64,000 bases of DNA. It comes from Halobacillus_A sp043497005 (GTDB taxonomy: Bacteria; Bacillota; Bacilli; Bacillales; Halobacillaceae). The DNA is taken from NCBI RefSeq assembly GCF_043497005.1, contig NZ_JBIEKE010000001.1:310001-374000 (forward strand), given 5' to 3'. Shown in pieces: positions 33,125-41,161 of the stretch. The notes beneath the pieces were generated by a model, which saw only the letters and a program-made list of their open reading frames with translations, made no database searches and was not told the origin of the DNA. The position numbers were made by a program, and so were the translations under genes. Position 1 is the first letter of the stretch. Each line of letters opens with the position of its first letter.

Positions 33125-34136
33125 AGTTCTTCATACAATCGGCTACAATTTCGTAGGAACGTACTCGGGCATCATGATTGTAAATTTGAGAAATGATCAT
33201 CATTTCGTCTGCTTGCGTACGATCTAAGAATTGCTGCAGTTCACGTTTTACTTTTTCTGGTCCCCCTATAATAGAAGCTCCTAATTGCTGGTCAAGGGCA
33301 TGTTTCTCATGCTCCATCCAGATGTCATCCATGTTATCTACAGGGGGCTGGAGTAGCATATTCGTATTTCGTACTAAGTTTAAAAACTGCTGGTAAAGAG
33401 AGGTGGCAAGACGTTCAGCTTCCTCATCTGTATCTGCGGCAATAACATTGACTCCTACCATGACGTGAGGCTCAGAAAGCGTGTCTGATGGTTCAAAATG
33501 CCTTCGGTATAGATCTAGAGCGCCCATGGTATTATTTGGTGAAAAATGACTGGCGAATGAAAAAGGAAGGCCAAGCTGTCCAGCTAATTGTGCACTAAAT
33601 CCGCTAGAGCCTAACAACCAAATGGGTATTGTAAGACCTTCTCCAGGTATAGCATGTACACTTCTAATACCAGTAGACAGACTTGGGTCAAAGTAGCCTC
33701 GAAGTTCTTCCAGCATTGCAGGGAAGTTTTCCGCATTACTATCTAAATGCCGTCTAAGTGCGTGAGCCGTCGTCTGGTCTGTTCCTGGAGCACGACCAAG
33801 TCCTAAGTCGATGCGACCGGGAAAAAGTGTTTCAAGAGTGCCAAATTGTTCTGCAATTACTAAGGGGGCGTGATTTGGCAGCATAATACCGCCCGATCCG
33901 ACTCTTATAGTAGAGGTGTGGTGAGCTACGTGACTTATAGCGACAGATGTGGCAGAGCTAGCGATGAAAGGCATATTGTGATGTTCAGCCATCCAATATC
34001 GCGTAAACCCCCATCTTTCAACATGCTGAGCAAGGTCCACTGTGTTTTGAAAAGATTGAGCGGGACTGCCTCCTTCTAAAACGGGTGCTAAGTCCAGCAC
34101 AGAATAGTTTATATCTTGTAACTGTTTGTTAGACAT
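33123..34136 (-). CDS. Luciferase-like flavin monooxygenase (LLM class, YvbT/MsnO8-like)
   Basis: Predicted FMN-dependent oxidoreductase of the bacterial luciferase fold. N-terminal YSVLDLAPVLEGG, then RYWMAEHHNMP (about residues 41-51), GSGGIMLPNHAPL (about residue 77), and ELFPGRIDLGLGRAPGTD-like sequence (here TLFPGRIDLGLGRAPGTD, about residues 102-119). 337 aa, typical. ATG start with weak upstream site. Monocistronic, divergent from the methyltransferase gene. Physiological substrate unknown. Confidence 0.9.
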   Translation of the reverse strand: MSNKQLQDINYSVLDLAPVLEGGSPAQSFQNTVDLAQHVERWGFTRYWMAEHHNMPFIASSATSVAISHVAHHTSTIRVGSGGIMLPNHAPLVIAEQFGTLETLFPGRIDLGLGRAPGTDQTTAHALRRHLDSNAENFPAMLEELRGYFDPSLSTGIRSVHAIPGEGLTIPIWLLGSSGFSAQLAGQLGLPFSFASHFSPNNTMGALDLYRRHFEPSDTLSEPHVMVGVNVIAADTDEEAERLATSLYQQFLNLVRNTNMLLQPPVDNMDDIWMEHEKHALDQQLGASIIGGPEKVKRELQQFLDRTQADEMMIISQIYNHDARVRSYEIVADCMKN

Positions 34137-34291
34137 CTAATCATCTTCCTTTATTAAAAGGTTATTATCAGAGTATATATTATCAATCATATTTCGGGAC
34201 TCAAAATAATCTGCTTGCAGCCGATCTTCTTGCAACTGAGAATAATTAACTTTAACATAGTACTACAATTACTATAGAGCAGGAGAGCGTT

Positions 34292-35479
34292 ATGAAATCA
34301 ATTAAAATTAAAAATAAAGAGGTAAACAAATTTAGAAGGGGATACCCCCTCCTACACAAGGGTTCCCTTGCTGAGACTAATAATAATATTGTTGAGGGAG
34401 AAATTGTTGAAATAACTGATGAAAGAGGCAGCTTTATTGGGAGAGGTTATTACGGCCTTCAAAATAAGGGAATTGGGTGGATTTTAACGAATGATCCTTC
34501 TGTGCAGATTGACGAATCCTTCATGGAAAAGTTAATAAAAAAAGCGATAGGATACCGAAAGTTTCTATATAATGATCCGGATACAAATGCATTTCGTATT
34601 TTTAACGGAGAAGGAGATGGTTTTGGAGGCCTGACCATTGACTTCTTTGATAAATATTATTTAATCAATTGGTATAGTGAAGGGGCATACTGTTTTAAAG
34701 AATATGTACTTAAAGCGTTAAAAAATCTTGTACAATACAAGGCGGTCTATGAAAAGAAACGGTTCGGGAAGCAGGGGCAGTACATTGAAGAGGATGAGTT
34801 TGTAGCAGGGGAGAGGGGTTCATTTCCTATTATTGTTAAAGAAAATGGAGTTAATTTTGCGGTTTATTTAAATGAAGGGGCAATGGTTGGCGTTTTCTTA
34901 GATCAAAGGGAAGTAAGAAAGACGATACGTGATCGATACTCTGAAGGAAAGAGAGTACTGAACACCTTCTCTTATACTGGAGCTTTCTCCCTCTTTTCTG
35001 CTTTAGGCGGGGCTCAACATACAACAAGTGTGGACTTAGCAAACCGAAGCTATGCAAAAACCATTGAAAATTTCAGCCTTAATGGGATTGATTACGAAGC
35101 GCACGATATTATTGTAGAAGATGTATTTAATTACTTTAAATATGCTAACCGAAAAGATCTATTGTTTGATTTAGTGGTGTTAGACCCTCCAAGTTTTGCA
35201 CGCTCTAAGAAAAGAACGTTTAGAGCAGAGAAAGATTATACTTCTCTATTAACGGATACGATCTCTATTACTGACAGCAAAGGAACAATTGTAGCATCTA
35301 CAAACTGCGCGAAGTTTAACATGCGTAAATTTAAGTCATTCATTGATCAAGCATGTAAGGATTCTCGTCGTTCCTATAAGATTATAGAGGAATTCTCCTT
35401 GCCCAATGATTTTAAAACAACTTCCTCCTTCAAAGAAGGTAATTATTTGAAAGTATTATTTGTTAAACTGGATTCATAA
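34292..35479 (+). CDS. Class I SAM-dependent rRNA methyltransferase, RlmI/YwbD type
   Basis: N-terminal PUA-like domain (about residues 1-80), a linker domain with FRIFNGEGDGFGGLTIDFF, then a Rossmann methyltransferase domain: VLNTFSYTGAFSLFSALGGA (SAM loop, about residue 223) and VVLDPPSFARSKK (catalytic DPPSF, about residue 297). 395 aa, the normal length. In E. coli RlmI makes m5C1962 in 23S rRNA; the site modified here is not known. ATG behind GCAGGAGAG. Terminator immediately after. Confidence 0.9.
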   Translation: MKSIKIKNKEVNKFRRGYPLLHKGSLAETNNNIVEGEIVEITDERGSFIGRGYYGLQNKGIGWILTNDPSVQIDESFMEKLIKKAIGYRKFLYNDPDTNAFRIFNGEGDGFGGLTIDFFDKYYLINWYSEGAYCFKEYVLKALKNLVQYKAVYEKKRFGKQGQYIEEDEFVAGERGSFPIIVKENGVNFAVYLNEGAMVGVFLDQREVRKTIRDRYSEGKRVLNTFSYTGAFSLFSALGGAQHTTSVDLANRSYAKTIENFSLNGIDYEAHDIIVEDVFNYFKYANRKDLLFDLVVLDPPSFARSKKRTFRAEKDYTSLLTDTISITDSKGTIVASTNCAKFNMRKFKSFIDQACKDSRRSYKIIEEFSLPNDFKTTSSFKEGNYLKVLFVKLDS

Positions 35480-35507
35480 AAGGGCTGTTTTTTTACAGCC
35501 TTTTTTT
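35478..35507 (+). terminator. Terminator after the methyltransferase gene
   Basis: Stem GGGCTGT / ACAGCC with T-rich loop, followed by TTTTTTT. Confidence 0.85.
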
Positions 35508-35580
35508 ATATGCTCTTTTTTCATGTTTCTTCACATTCAGAACTGGATATTAATAACAAATAGTATTTTCATCATTATGA

Positions 35581-35760
35581 TTGCAATTTTGAATACAAGT
35601 ATACAATTTTGAATACTTGTAAACAATTTGTAACTATATTGTGTGCAAATATGAACACATGTGTGCAAAATAGATTGCAAACTGGCATAAAGGCTTGCGT
35701 ACATAAATGTAAACAAGTAAACAAAAATAAGTTAATTGCACACAATTACGAACACGAAAA
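35581..35760 (+). repeat. Centromere-like array of 20-bp-phased repeats upstream of parM
   Basis: Consecutive 20-bp blocks show repeated words in register. 35581-35600 and 35601-35620 share CAATTTTGAATAC and end in AAGT/TTGT. 35621-35640 begins with AACAATTTGTAA. 35641-35660 and 35661-35680 both begin GTGTGCAAA. Later blocks are more degenerate but still contain GTAAACAAGTAAACAA. The region is AT-rich and non-coding. Type II plasmid partition loci carry such arrays (parC) as ParR-binding sites, and a ParM/ParR pair follows. Confidence 0.65.
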
Positions 35761-35768
35761 TAGTCACA

Positions 35769-35797
35769 TTGACTATTCTGGTACAATCTAATATGTT
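35769..35797 (+). promoter_or_regulatory. Candidate promoter of the parMR-like operon
   Basis: TTGACT, 17-bp spacer, TATGTT. It sits directly after the repeat array, so the array-binding protein could repress it, as ParR does in plasmid R1. Confidence 0.5.
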
Positions 35798-35851
35798 TAA
35801 TAGTAAGCTAGTAATCTAGCAAAATTCTTTAATTTAAAGGAGAGCTATTAA

Positions 35852-37033
35852 ATGACAAAATCAAGAATTGCTGCTGTTGATGTTGGGAACGATGCAGTGA
35901 AAGCAAACTTCGGGAAATTAGAATCTGAATTATATATACCTAATGTTATAGCGCGAGATTTAGAAGATCGACCTGTTATAGGAATTGAAGAACTTGATGA
36001 TAAAGAACCTCTAGATAACATACATATTCGCGTGCATTCTCCTGCACTTCAGGAAAATAACGCGATTTATCGTGTGGGTAATCTAGCTGCTAAAAGTGAT
36101 AATTCAACTGAACTTGATCCTGGCAGCAGTAAATCAGAAGAAGATCAAACGCTGGTTATGTTGTTTACTTCTCTGGCGTTAGACGCTGTAGCTGGTAAAG
36201 ACGCCCAGTCTTCTAAAAACAGTGTAGTAGAAGCTAATTACACACTGGGCACAGGCCTGCCTTTGCGTGAAGTGAAAGAAGGGAAAGACGTAGGTTACAG
36301 ATCGCAGCTTTTAGGTTCTGTTCACCAAGTTGAATTTCTAGTTACACCAAAATATCAAGGTATGAAAGTAAATATTAAGTTTGATGAAGTTAAAGTGTAC
36401 CCAGAGGGCTTTGCGGCATATGTGAACCTGGTTATGGATAATGACTTAAATATCATTAATAAAGACTTGATTGACAGACAAATCCTTATTCAGGACATTG
36501 GCGGGCTTTCTACGGATATAGCAGTAATACGTAACCGTAATGTAGACGATGATAAAGCACAGGGGTTTAATTTAGGGGTGGCAGAATCTCTAGAACAAAT
36601 TAGAGATGAAATTTTAACAAAGCATGGGGTAGAGTTAGACAGCCGTCGAGATGTAGTAGATATAATTACAAGGAAAAATGATCGTCACCATATTATGGTG
36701 AGAGGAAGCCGAACCAGCGTACATGACATCACTGATCGTATCTTACTGGAATTAGCGAAAAAGCAATACCGATTCTTAAGAAATGTATGGCAGAAAAATT
36801 CCCAGTCAGAGATTTGCTACTTTGTAGGTGGAGGTTCAGCTGTACTGAAGGAATATATTAAAACGCTCAATAATAAGCTTGACGGATTCAATATTGATTT
36901 CTTTGAAGATGAAAACGAGAGTATTTGGATGATGGCTAATGCATACTATAAATTAATTTCAGACTATATTCGCAAGACAGAACCGATCCATAATAAAAAA
37001 GAAGATAAAAAAGAAAAAGCACCATCGAAGTAA
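35852..37033 (+). CDS. parM: ParM/StbA-type actin-like DNA segregation ATPase
   Basis: Actin-fold protein expected to polymerise with ATP and push DNA copies apart. Phosphate-1 motif AAVDVGNDAVKANF (D10), phosphate-2 motif IQDIGGLSTDIAVI (about residue 211) and adenosine motif CYFVGGGSAVL (about residue 328). 393 aa, as usual for Gram-positive plasmid and chromosomal ParM/Alp proteins. ATG behind AAAGGAGAG. It is followed 9 bp later by a small adaptor-like gene and preceded by phased repeats, giving a full parC-parM-parR layout. The neighbours on both sides are ordinary chromosomal genes. Confidence 0.85.
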   Translation: MTKSRIAAVDVGNDAVKANFGKLESELYIPNVIARDLEDRPVIGIEELDDKEPLDNIHIRVHSPALQENNAIYRVGNLAAKSDNSTELDPGSSKSEEDQTLVMLFTSLALDAVAGKDAQSSKNSVVEANYTLGTGLPLREVKEGKDVGYRSQLLGSVHQVEFLVTPKYQGMKVNIKFDEVKVYPEGFAAYVNLVMDNDLNIINKDLIDRQILIQDIGGLSTDIAVIRNRNVDDDKAQGFNLGVAESLEQIRDEILTKHGVELDSRRDVVDIITRKNDRHHIMVRGSRTSVHDITDRILLELAKKQYRFLRNVWQKNSQSEICYFVGGGSAVLKEYIKTLNNKLDGFNIDFFEDENESIWMMANAYYKLISDYIRKTEPIHNKKEDKKEKAPSK

Positions 37034-37042
37034 GGTGATTAA

Positions 37043-37633
37043 ATGAGTAGTTCCAAGAAGGGCGTAGAAAGGGGGCAATCCATTACATTTCGTGTCCCCT
37101 CGGATACACCTGACCATTTGTTAAAACAATTAACTGCATTAAAAGAACGTGAGAGACGGAATTTCTCAAGTAAAATTGCACAGTTTGTAATGGACGGAGT
37201 CAGCCAGTCATTATCTAAAGAAAAAGAAACAGTCACAATACCTTTACCTCGCCAACTGACAAAAGAACAGCGTAATTGGTTAAAACATGAGCATTCTGAA
37301 GCCCTGATGGGAAGTATAATCCACCAGTTGCTAAGTGACCCTACTCGAGCGATGACGCTGCTTGCTTCTCTTAATAGTAATGCTGTAGATATTGATGAAG
37401 CTCTTTATTTACAGGAAGAAACAGCTGCTTCTCTTGAAGAATCACGTCAAGAAAGTGTGACTGAAATAAAAGAAGAAACCGAAGAACCGATGGAAACTAG
37501 CAGTGACTTTGAACTGGATGATCTAAGTTTGGATAGTTTACAAGGTGATATTCACTCTTTACAAGAATCTCAAGATGAAGATCAAGAAGAAGAGGATCCT
37601 TTAGGGGATTTCTTGTCCAGTATGAATAAGTAA
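37043..37633 (+). CDS. ParR-like DNA-binding adaptor
   Basis: 196 aa. The N-terminal half (GQSITFRVPSDTPDHLLKQL, then ERERRNFSSKIAQFVMDGV) looks like a ribbon-helix-helix DNA-binding unit: a short beta segment followed by two helices. A second similar unit may follow (TVTIPLPRQLTKEQRNWLK, HSEALMGSIIHQLL). The C terminus from about residue 130 is very acidic and Ser/Glu/Asp-rich, suitable for contacting filaments. ATG behind AAGGTGATTAA, 9 bp after parM. Assignment rests on position and fold impression, not on a recognised family. Confidence 0.7.
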   Translation: MSSSKKGVERGQSITFRVPSDTPDHLLKQLTALKERERRNFSSKIAQFVMDGVSQSLSKEKETVTIPLPRQLTKEQRNWLKHEHSEALMGSIIHQLLSDPTRAMTLLASLNSNAVDIDEALYLQEETAASLEESRQESVTEIKEETEEPMETSSDFELDDLSLDSLQGDIHSLQESQDEDQEEEDPLGDFLSSMNK

Positions 37634-37638
37634 AAACA

Positions 37639-37667
37639 ACCCCCAATCATCATCTGACTGGGGGTTT
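37639..37667 (+). terminator. Terminator of the parMR-like operon
   Basis: Stem ACCCCCA / TGGGGGT followed by TTATA; the T-run is short. Confidence 0.7.
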
Positions 37668-37718
37668 ATAATGGAGAGAAAAAACAAAAAGTCGGGCTGA
37701 GATTATTTTAATGACGGA

Positions 37719-37967
37719 CTAAGCCATCGGGTTGTTTTTTGCGTAACTTAAGAATGCACGCTCATCTTCAATGGAACCACATGATCCGCATTGCACTTTA
37801 TATTCTGGACCTCTATAGTCCACATGATAGACAGCTAACTGATCAGGGTTACACTCAGATATTACCTCTCCAGAACGAGGATCAAGTTTAATGCAAGTAG
37901 CAACCTGCTTAATCCTATTAAATCTTGATCGATTGGTTTTACAATTAGGACATAAATAAGGTTTCAA
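37719..37967 (-). CDS. 82-aa zinc-ribbon protein of unknown function
   Basis: Begins MKPYLCPNCKTN and ends with VQCGSCGSIEDERAF, two CxxC pairs (residues 6-9 and about 60-63), so a zinc ribbon is likely. TTG start behind AAAGGAAG. No name can be given. Monocistronic and convergent with the ParR-like gene. Confidence 0.75.
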   Translation of the reverse strand: MKPYLCPNCKTNRSRFNRIKQVATCIKLDPRSGEVISECNPDQLAVYHVDYRGPEYKVQCGSCGSIEDERAFLSYAKNNPMA

Positions 37968-38255
37968 TTTTTTCGCTTCCTTTATAAAAGAGTATGGTTA
38001 TCTAATAGTATGGGTAAATTCCCATAATTTTATAATTATTTATTTTAAAAAATGATAATCTCAGTATTTCCTGGGAAATTGCAAAAAAAAGATCCCAATA
38101 TATCGGTCCAAACTATTAAAAAGCCTGGAACTGTATATTGGAGTATACAGTAGTTCTTTCATTTTTTCTTAGAGACGGAGCGGGGAAAAGTGTGACTCCC
38201 GCCGTGCTAAGAAAAATAAAGTTCGTTGAAACAGCGATAAACTTTATCGAATATA
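37968..38255. other. Intergenic region with several hairpins
   Basis: No gene seen. Hairpins: CTGTATA-ttggag-TATACAG around 38131-38150, and a long one with outer arms TTTTTCTTAG and CTAAGAAAAA at about 38162-38216 whose inner part contains GACTCCCGCCG, reminiscent of the GC-rich core of the 444-bp element. It leads into palindromic repeat B. Confidence 0.5.
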
Positions 38256-38315
38256 AATCATACGAACTGATTTCAATAGAATCGTTCGTATGATTATATG
38301 CTTTATTCTAATTAG
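38256..38315 (+). repeat. Palindromic repeat family, copy B
   Basis: Perfect 12-bp arms AATCATACGAAC (38256-38267) and GTTCGTATGATT (38284-38295) around TGATTTCAATAGAATC, followed by ATATGCTTTATTCTAATT. Related to copies A and C. Arm bases differ from copy C on both sides in a way that keeps pairing. Confidence 0.7.
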
Positions 38316-38641
38316 CTGAGACTCTTACTTTTATTATTTTCAATCCAATCATGGGACCAGTTTTGAATACTATCAATAACAGGCTTTAAAGCCTTTCCTT
38401 TATCAGTTAAGGAATATTCTATTCTTACAGGGGTTTCAGGAATTACTTCGCGAAGAACCAGCCCTTCCTTTTCTAAATCCTTAAGGCGATCTGAAAGTAC
38501 TTTACCACTAATCCCGATAGATAATTCTATACTTTTAAAGCGCTGTTTGCCTTCCAATAATTGATATATAATTAAACCTGTCCAGCGTTGACTCAATAAA
38601 GTAACAGCTTTCTCAAAACGAGGACAAACGGATTTATTCAT
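38312..38641 (-). CDS. HxlR/YodB-type redox-sensing repressor
   Basis: Winged-helix regulator of 109 aa. The N terminus MNKSVCPRFEKAVTLLSQRW follows B. subtilis YodB, including the single conserved Cys6 that senses diamide, quinones and aldehydes in that family. The HTH (FKSIELSIGISGKVLSDRLKDLE) and the wing (PETPVRIEYSLTDKG) are intact. ATG at 38641 is chosen because AGGAG lies eight bases upstream. No oxidoreductase or azoreductase gene is directly adjacent, so its target is not evident. Confidence 0.87.
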   Translation of the reverse strand: MNKSVCPRFEKAVTLLSQRWTGLIIYQLLEGKQRFKSIELSIGISGKVLSDRLKDLEKEGLVLREVIPETPVRIEYSLTDKGKALKPVIDSIQNWSHDWIENNKSKSLS

Positions 38642-38769
38642 TGCAATCACTCCTAAGGGTAATATACCACGAAACTAAAAGTTATTAAATGAAAAACGTA
38701 TATTAGGTTACAATTAGTAACCTAATTTTCCCTTGGAAGTATTTTTATAGTAGAACATCTTAATCGGCT

Positions 38770-38849
38770 GAAGTAGAGAACAGAAAAAAACGCCGCTTTC
38801 TAAGAGACAAGTTTTCTCACCATATTACGTAAAGGTGTTTCTCTACTTC
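38770..38849 (-). repeat. Degraded repeat-element fragment inside an inverted repeat after capA
   Basis: Arms GAAGTAGAGAA (38770-38780) and TTCTCTACTTC (38839-38849) are perfect 11-bp inverted repeats; the right arm contains the capA-like stop codon. Between them GAACAGAAAAAAACGCCGCTTTC resembles the right end of the 444-bp element (compare 32469-32491, GGAACAGAAAAAAGCGCCGC). On the minus strand GCGGCGTTTTTTT could itself end transcription. Confidence 0.55.
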
Positions 38850-39967
38850 ACAAATTCAAGTTCTGGCATCCATTGCTTAAGATGTACTTTCTCTTCTTTC
38901 ATTATCCTTTTATAGTCAGGCAGAAGATTATTATCTAATTCGTGCATTGGGAGGACTTCATACGCGTGAGATCCTTCAGAAGTTACATAAGTTAATAAAA
39001 ATCGAGGCTTTTCTACGGCAATTTTTTCTTCTTTTCGAATAAGGTCAAACTTAAATACTCCCCCAATTCTTTTCTCTAAGGCATTTTGTCCCGAAAAGAA
39101 ATTTCCCAGGGAATAGACTGTTAGCATTTTGTGCTCATTTTTACCTTCTACCCATTCAATAGGCTGTAGTACATGGGGGTGATGTCCAATTAACACATCT
39201 ACTCCTAAATCCGCTGCAAATTGTGCTAAATCTTTTTGTTCTTTATTAGGGAGAGGCTCATATTCATCTCCAAAATGCATATTGAGGATAATTGCATCAC
39301 TTTTACGATTTGCCATTTCTACTTCACTTTTTATTTGTTTCTTATCAATAAGGTTTACAAGGTGCGATTTTCCTTTAGGCACTGGAATACCATTTGTTCC
39401 ATATGTATAACTTAGAAAAGAGACGTCAATGCCTTCCTTTGTTTCATAAACCCTTATTTTATTTTGATCCTCTTTATTTTTGAATGCACCAGTATACATC
39501 ATTTCAAGTGATTCCCAGTGTTCAATAGCTTTCAGCACTGATTTTTCGCCTCTGTCTAACGTGTGGTTATTGGCGAGGGTGACAACATCAACACCTAGCT
39601 CTTTGAGAGCATCACCAAATTCCTGAGGCGTATTAAAAGAAGGGTAGCTGGATAATCCTATGCTTTCTCCGCCTATCATTGTTTCTTGGTTCGCCATGGT
39701 GATCGTTGTATCTTCCAAGTATGGTTTTACTTTTTCCAGCATAGGCATAAAGTTAAAACTATCTGAAGATTTAGCGTCATTGTAAACACGGTCATGAATT
39801 AACATATCACCTACTGCGGACACACTAATTTTATCCTGAGGAGTGAAAGATTGTTTTTCTTGCAAAGAAATTTCTTTGTGCGGATGAGTAATTGACTGGT
39901 GGGGGGCAGGGGATTCACTGCATGCTGTCACAAATAGACACAATGTGAGAGCTAGAAATACTTTCAC
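38843..39967 (-). CDS. CapA/PGA-cap family lipoprotein (YwtB/PgsA-like)
   Basis: Metallophosphatase-fold protein of the poly-gamma-glutamate/capsule synthesis family. GTG at 39967 gives MKVFLALTLCLFVTACSES with a lipobox VTAC; the TTG start at 39976 would overlap the ribosome site AAAGGAG. Conserved motifs: SAVGDMLIH (about residue 50), ANQETMI, VDVVTLANNHTLDRG (about residue 128), MHFGDEYEP (about residue 208) and VLIGHHPHVLQPIE (about residue 235). About 374 aa. No capB/capC genes are adjacent, so actual polyglutamate synthesis is not supported. Confidence 0.9.
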   Translation of the reverse strand: MKVFLALTLCLFVTACSESPAPHQSITHPHKEISLQEKQSFTPQDKISVSAVGDMLIHDRVYNDAKSSDSFNFMPMLEKVKPYLEDTTITMANQETMIGGESIGLSSYPSFNTPQEFGDALKELGVDVVTLANNHTLDRGEKSVLKAIEHWESLEMMYTGAFKNKEDQNKIRVYETKEGIDVSFLSYTYGTNGIPVPKGKSHLVNLIDKKQIKSEVEMANRKSDAIILNMHFGDEYEPLPNKEQKDLAQFAADLGVDVLIGHHPHVLQPIEWVEGKNEHKMLTVYSLGNFFSGQNALEKRIGGVFKFDLIRKEEKIAVEKPRFLLTYVTSEGSHAYEVLPMHELDNNLLPDYKRIMKEEKVHLKQWMPELEFVK

Positions 39968-40058
39968 GTAAATCAAACTCCTTTACTAGCAAAAATTGAA
40001 CCGGACATTTTTCCTTATTATAACAAAAAAAAGAACAAAATATTCTATGGAAATTAGA

Positions 40059-40083
40059 AAAACCACCTATGGAGGGTGGTTTT
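40059..40083 (-). terminator. Terminator downstream of the bioY remnant
   Basis: Stem AAAACCACC / GGTGGTTTT; read on the minus strand it is followed by TTCT. It would have ended the former bioY transcript. Confidence 0.65.
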
Positions 40084-40133
40084 AGGCCTCTTCTTTACAT
40101 TTAGATAAAAGCCGAACCTGAATAAGCCTTCGT

Positions 40134-40439
40134 CTAACTAAAATTCAAATCCAGCTGGAGCATACCTAACAATAATGTAATACTCATCCCAAAAAGTGTT
40201 GGCGACCCTCGCACAATTGATAGTAAACCTCGTTTTTACAAGTACTAGTCCTGTAACATATGCCGCAGCTATAAAACCATATATATAGCCTCCTGTAGGG
40301 CCGCCGCTGAATCCTGCAAATACGGGGAGTCCCGCAGCTCCTAATGAAGCGGGATTTCAACTTGAGCTAAAATGGCTGTTATGGCCGCAAATATCGCGCT
40401 ATTTATAATTATATGTAATCTTTTACTTTGAAGGAGCAT
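40134..40439 (-). pseudogene. bioY: Biotin transporter BioY, internally deleted and frameshifted
   Basis: From the ATG at 40439 (behind AGGAG) the frame reads MLLQSKRLHIIINSAIFAAI then TAILAQVEIPLH and stops. A shifted frame continues SLGAAGLPVFAGFSGGPTGG then YIYGFIAAAYVTG, the signature second half of BioY. The middle of the protein (about 30-40 residues between the first helix and the LGAAGLPVF motif) is missing, and the C-terminal third is shortened with another likely shift. The BirA-type operator upstream is still perfect. Family identification is by characteristic motif. Confidence 0.8.
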
Positions 40440-40454
40440 TACTTCACACTCCTA

Positions 40455-40490
40455 AATAAGTTAACTTTATAAATTAAAAGTTAACTTATT
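40455..40490 (-). promoter_or_regulatory. BirA operator upstream of the bioY pseudogene
   Basis: Perfect inverted repeat AATAAGTTAACTTT (40455-40468) / AAAGTTAACTTATT (40477-40490) with 8 bp between, the known Gram-positive BirA box layout with GTTAAC halves. It lies 15 bp upstream of the pseudogene start codon. Confidence 0.8.
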
Positions 40491-40739
40491 GGGGGATAAT
40501 TATAGTTTTATCAAAAATAAGATGATGATAAATTGTTTTCCCATGCAAAGGAAGATTTGTGTGTTTCATTTCTTGTACATAGACATAAGGTTTCCTAATA
40601 TGATAAATCTCGTGCTCAAAAGCTGCATTGAGCAGTTTCTTCAGACAGCGGTTTAATTAACAGCGTATAGCTCCGCTTCCTTTACCGGCCTGCAGTTTTC
40701 GCCATTTTTAATGCTTGGTGATAAGCTGATCGAGCATAC
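40486..40739 (-). pseudogene. Fragments of an unidentified decayed gene
   Basis: Two minus-strand open fragments in different frames. One (40486-40656) includes LLNAAFEHEIYHIRKPYVYV and LPLHGKTIYHHLIFDKT; the other (40653-40739) includes SPSIKNGENCRPVKEAELYA. The composition looks protein-like but there is no start codon or ribosome site, and I do not recognise the family. The first fragment ends within the BirA operator. Confidence 0.35.
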
Positions 40740-41161
40740 TTATAAGTTGTTTGAAGAGTGGATTTTAAAAGTTTCTATTGAAAGTGGACATGGTTTAAAG
40801 GTATAATAGATTTCTTTAATTTAACCGATAAATCTTTGGTCACTTCTCTATGCAATAAAAAATAGTCGATAAAATAGGTGCTTTTACTCATTTTAATTCT
40901 TATATAGAAATTGGACATCTCAAAATAAAGGTATTATTCGATATAAAACAGGTTAACGATAAAGCTTTGCTTGTAATATCTTGTAATCATACTAAATAGG
41001 TAAAACAGCCTGTCACGAGGATAATGGCCTATTTTTATGTGTCAAAAAAACGAATACTTCGTTACAAATATTTCAATTTGTTAAAAAGACACAGTTTTAA
41101 GTTCAAAAATTGGGGGATATAAGGTAGAATAAGTGAGTGCGAAATTAACGGAGGTTTTACG
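40740..41161. other. Intergenic region upstream of ltaS
   Basis: No gene seen. It contains a terminator-like hairpin at 40994-41037 (AAATAGG / CCTATTT with a 27-base loop, then TTATG) and an AT-rich stretch with TATAAGGTAGAATAAG before the ltaS ribosome site. The promoter cannot be assigned with confidence. Confidence 0.4.

Noticed and set aside
35581..35760. CRISPR array
   Set aside because: The units are contiguous 20-bp degenerate repeats with no unique spacers and no cas genes; the parM context explains them.
35609..35791. 60-codon open frame rich in Cys, Asn and Lys upstream of parM
   Set aside because: It runs through the phased repeat array and has no ribosome site; its composition reflects the repeats.
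40560..40810. Plus-strand open frames of 30-50 codons in the ltaS upstream region
   Set aside because: No ribosome site or recognisable family; the minus-strand fragments look more protein-like.
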